This document shows positions 35,902-38,498 of a stretch of DNA of 38,498 bases, one piece after another; position 1 is the stretch's first letter, and every line of letters begins with the position of its first letter. A program made the position numbers and the translations under genes. Source of the stretch: Variovorax sp. E3 (GTDB lineage: Bacteria > Pseudomonadota > Gammaproteobacteria > Burkholderiales > Burkholderiaceae_C); NCBI RefSeq assembly GCF_016082275.1, contig NZ_MOWM01000063.1:1-38498 (forward strand), given 5' to 3'. Under the pieces are notes generated by a model. That model saw only the letters and a list, made by a program, of their open reading frames with translations, made no database searches and was not told where the DNA came from.

Positions 35902-36599
35902 CAGGTGGGCTCCGAAGTTGAAGAGGATTGATCGAACAGGTCCGAAGCCTGGCCCCAGCATTCATCGAACATCAGCGACGCCAGCGGCGCGCGTTTCGCC
36001 CAGCGCTCGCGCTGCAGCATCGGCTCTTCATAGAACTGATGCACCGGCCCAAGGCACAGCAAGGCGATGGGCTCAGCGCCTTCAGGCAACCCGAGCAGCA
36101 CCGCCACTTCAGCCGGATCGAACAGCGACACCCACCCCATGCCCAGCCCTTCAGCCCGCGCCGCGAGCCAGAGGTTCTGGATGGCGCAGGAGGCCGAGGC
36201 CAGATCCATTTGCGGCAGCGTCCGGCGACCGAACACATGCTTCTCACGCCCGTCCGCCAAGGTCACGACCAGCAGTTCGGCCGCGTCGAGCAGCCCTTGC
36301 ACCTTGAGCCGCATGAACTCGTCTTCACGCTCGCCGAGTGCGCGGGCCGTGAGCACGCGTTCCTGTTCGACCACGTGGTGCAGCTGCTGCCGCAACGCCT
36401 CACCGCGAACGCGAATGAAGCGCCACGGCTGCATGAAGCCGACGCTGGGTGCGTGGTGCGCCGCATCGAGCAGCCGACGCAGCACTTCAGGCGCTACCTG
36501 CCCGCCCGCGAAGTGGCGCATGTCGCGACGTTCGTGGATGGCGCGGTAGACCGCCCGTGCCTCTTCTTCTGTAAAAGCTGGACTGGCCACGGTGGTCAT
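35901..36599 (-). CDS. bluB: 5,6-dimethylbenzimidazole synthase
   Basis: A 232-residue flavin-destroying nitroreductase-fold enzyme that turns reduced FMN and oxygen into DMB, the lower ligand of B12. Family stretches are RRDMRHFAGGQVAPEVLRRLLDAAHHAPSVGFMQPWRF at the N-terminus, HVFGRRTLPQMDLASASCAIQNLWLAARAEGLGMGWVS in the middle, and LCLGPVHQF. The start at ATG 36599 fits; a GTG 15 bases upstream is less likely. The stop is coupled to the ExbB-like gene. It supplies the substrate of CobT in the left block and implies aerobic B12 synthesis or remodelling. Confidence 0.94.
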   Translation of the reverse strand: MTTVASPAFTEEEARAVYRAIHERRDMRHFAGGQVAPEVLRRLLDAAHHAPSVGFMQPWRFIRVRGEALRQQLHHVVEQERVLTARALGEREDEFMRLKVQGLLDAAELLVVTLADGREKHVFGRRTLPQMDLASASCAIQNLWLAARAEGLGMGWVSLFDPAEVAVLLGLPEGAEPIALLCLGPVHQFYEEPMLQRERWAKRAPLASLMFDECWGQASDLFDQSSSTSEPT

Positions 36600-36659
36600 T
36601 CGGGGTGCGTGCACTGGACACGCCGCTGGTGCTCGCCGATCAACGACCGTTCGACATCA

Positions 36660-36755
36660 CGCTCACGTCGATGGTGTGCTCTGCGCAGCGAAATAAAGGA
36701 GGAGGCCGCAGGCCGGGGGACATTCGCGGAGCAGAGCACACCGTCGGCGTGAGCG
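36660..36755. repeat. Large imperfect inverted repeat between cobO and bluB
   Basis: Two 25-base arms, 36660-36684 and 36731-36755, match as inverted repeats at 23 positions; the two mismatches would be G-U pairs in one RNA strand. The 46-base centre contains aaataaaggagg, a near-palindrome ggccgcaggcc and gggggacattcgcgg. The whole element is 96 bases and fills most of the 177-base gap. It could be a dispersed repeat (REP/MITE-like), a processing hairpin or a strong attenuator between cobO and bluB. It does not show the cobalamin riboswitch core. Confidence 0.6.
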
Positions 36756-36776
36756 CGCCCTGAACAACTATTCACG

Positions 36777-37345
36777 TCAGTCCTCGATCCCGCGTTGCGC
36801 AGGAATCCCGGCCTTGAACGCGTGCTTGATCAACGTCATCTCCGTCACGGTATCGGCCAGCTCGATGATCTCCGGCGGGCAACGACGACCTGTGAGCACC
36901 ACATGCACATGCTTGGGCCGCGCGCGCAAAGTTTCGAGCACGCCCTCGAGCGGCAACCAGCCGTAGATCAGCGGGTACGTGATCTCGTCGAGCACCACCA
37001 GGAAGAATTCGCCAGACATGATCGCCGCCTTGGCCTTTTCCCAGCCGTCGCGGGCGAGTTGGCCCGAGCGTTCCAGGTCCTGGCTCTTCCAGCTGAAACC
37101 GTCGCCGAGCCCTTCGATCGGAATGCCGATCTGCTCGAACATGCGGTGCTCGCCGAAACGCGCCGAGGGCACCTTCATGAACTGGTAGATCTTCACCGCC
37201 TTGCCGCGGCCATGGGCGCGCAGCGCCAGGCCGAAGGCGCCGTGCTCTTGCCCTTGCCGTCGCCGGTGTTGACGATGACGATGCCGCGGCGCTCGCCCTC
37301 GGGCTTTTCGTAAGGCTTTTCGCTGGGAGGGGTTTCGATCTGCAT
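36777..37345 (-). CDS. cobO: Corrinoid adenosyltransferase, one frameshift
   Basis: The CobO/BtuR-type ATP:cob(I)alamin adenosyltransferase that puts the adenosyl group on corrinoids. The P-loop NTGDGKGKST is at about residues 26-35, followed by KIYQFMKVPSARFGEHR, the LDEITYPLIYGWL strand and VVLTGRRCPPEIIELADTVTEM, all family-typical. One base is missing near 37239, straight after the P-loop; adding G (GCGGCC) gives STAAFGLALRAHGRGKAVKIYQF and about 189 residues. It lies 25 bases after btuD. Confidence 0.93.
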
Positions 37346-37370
37346 GGTTTCTCGATTCGTAGGTTCTTGG

Positions 37371-38161
37371 TTACTTCGGCAGCGCGATCCACTGGTCCGC
37401 GACGCGGTGTACGCGAATGCGGTGGTCGAACACCTGCTCGAGCGCGGTGTGGGTGGCGGGGTCGCTGCAGCCACCGTGGTGAATGACGCGGCCCTGGTTC
37501 ATCACGACCAGTTCGTCGGCGGCCAGCGCCATCGGCAGTTCGTGCAGCACGCTGACCACCGTCTTGCCTTCGGCGACGAGGGCGCGCGCGTCTGCATCCA
37601 GTCGGCCTGATGCGGCGGGTCGAGGTTGGCGAGCGGCTCGTCCATCAGCAGCAACTCGGCCTCGACCGCGAGCGCGCGCGCCAGCAGCACGCGCTGGCGC
37701 TCGCCGCCGGAGAGCTGCCCCAGCGGGCGGTCGCGCCAGTCCCAGGCCTGGGTGGTGCGCAACGCGCGCTCGACCGCATCGCGATCGGCCGCGCTCGGGG
37801 CCGCGAGCCAGCGCTGATGCGGCAGCCGGCCGAGCATGGCGACGTCGTAGACCATGAGGTCGTCGGCGCTGCCCTCTCCCGTGCCGCTCTGGCCGAGCCA
37901 CGAGAGGCGCTGCGCGCGAATGCGCGCCGGCATCTTGCCCTGGGCCTCGCCGAACAGCCGCACCTCGCCGCGATGCGCGAGCAGTCCCGCCAGCGCCTTG
38001 AGCAAGGTCGACTTGCCCGCCCCGTTCGGCCCGACGATGCTGGTCCAGCGGCCGGACGCCAGCGCCAGGTCGATGCCGTGCAGCACCTCGGTCGTGCCGA
38101 GCGTGGCGCTCAGGCGGCGCGCTTCGAGCGCCGGGGTGTTGTTGTTCACCACGCTGCTCAT
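37371..38161 (-). CDS. btuD: ABC transporter ATPase, corrinoid/siderophore type, one frameshift
   Basis: The ATPase of a FecCD/BtuCD-type importer, about 263 residues. Walker A is GPNGAGKSTLL, the signature LSGGERQRVLLARALA, Walker B LLLMDEPLANLDPPHQ, and the switch histidine lies in SVLHELPMAL. One base is missing near 37582; restoring G (GCGGCC) gives ADWMQTRAALVAEGKTVVSVLHEL. The ATG overlaps the permease stop (ATGA). B12 rather than iron-siderophore specificity is inferred from the cobalamin genes that follow. Confidence 0.9.
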
Positions 38162-38498
38162 GCCACGCCGCTCCGCGCGCCGCGCCGGTGCATCAGCCAC
38201 AGCAGGTAGCTGCCGCCGAGCACGGCCGTGAGCACGCCCACGGGCAGCTCTTGCGGCGCGATCAGCCAGCGCGCCAGCAGGTCGGCCGCCATCAGCAGCA
38301 GCCCGCCCATCAATGCCGACAACACGATCAGCCGCGCGTGCGTGGTCTTGACGACCGAGCGCACCAGGTGCGGCGCCGCCAGGCCGACGAAAGCGATCAG
38401 TCCGGTCTGCGCCACGGCCGCGCCCGTGGCCAGCGCGAGGACCACCACCAGCGCCGCGCGCATCGCGCCCAGCGGCAGGCCCAGGCTGCGCGCCGTGG
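38158..38498 (-). CDS. btuC: BtuC/FecCD-type permease, C-terminal part
   Basis: The last 112 or so residues of an importer permease; the 5' part lies beyond the window end. It shows the family's ATPase-coupling segment GLIAFVGLAAPHLVRSVV, the later LLLMAADLLARWL, and PQELPVGVLTAVLGGSYLLWLM, which is very typical of BtuC/FecCD. The frame is open to the last base. It is coupled to btuD. Substrate is inferred from context. Confidence 0.9.
   Translation of the reverse strand, partial: TARSLGLPLGAMRAALVVVLALATGAAVAQTGLIAFVGLAAPHLVRSVVKTTHARLIVLSALMGGLLLMAADLLARWLIAPQELPVGVLTAVLGGSYLLWLMHRRGARSGVA

Noticed and set aside
36600..36776. Cobalamin riboswitch upstream of bluB
   Set aside because: The gap is filled by the inverted repeat and I cannot find the conserved B12-box core on either strand.

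Overview
The window is G+C-rich DNA coding densely on both strands. Gene content and protein style point to a betaproteobacterium of the Burkholderiales, most likely Comamonadaceae and Variovorax-like; this is an impression from remembered proteins, not a search. No stretch over 300 bases lacks a gene; the longest gap is about 257 bases (25726-25982).

Layout. (1) 1-4808: the end of an Ivy-type lysozyme inhibitor, a methyl-accepting chemotaxis protein, and a MalT-like LuxR regulator. (2) 4821-8712, minus strand: a coupled late-cobalamin block cobQ-cobT-cobS-cobC. (3) 8850-9079: a small unknown gene. (4) 9156-17462: an RND efflux locus, transcribed as esterase-like gene, adaptor, pump, outer-membrane channel, with a divergent LysR regulator; this matches the llpE/ceoAB-opcM (bpeEF-oprC) layout of Burkholderia. 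(5) 17443-25725: a type VI secretion island of vgrG, a giant rhs gene with a small C-terminal toxin tip, and an AT-rich candidate immunity gene. (6) 25983-27868: a YcgR/PilZ protein on the plus strand; OsmC and GNAT genes on the minus strand. (7) 27874-38498, minus strand: a long, tightly packed second cobalamin block, read as btuC-btuD-cobO-bluB-exbB-like-DUF2149-cobN-like-cbiB-cobD-lrgA-lrgB, running on into GNAT and osmC.

The two cobalamin blocks together cover uptake, adenosylation, amide and aminopropanol attachment, lower-ligand synthesis and final assembly. cobU/cobP is absent from the window, as are the corrin-ring genes, so a salvage or remodelling role fits. The most interesting module is the CobN-like protein. 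It carries a signal peptide and a C-terminal membrane anchor, so it should face the periplasm. It is translationally coupled to an ExbD-like DUF2149 protein and lies in the same run as an ExbB/TolQ-like channel, which suggests a proton-driven chelatase or metal/tetrapyrrole-handling machine outside the reach of ATP.

Quality warning. At least 13 otherwise normal reading frames or segments are broken by single-base losses, never gains. Almost all are repaired by restoring one G to give CGGCC on the coding strand. This looks like a systematic consensus error, so the broken genes are described as the intact proteins they would encode.
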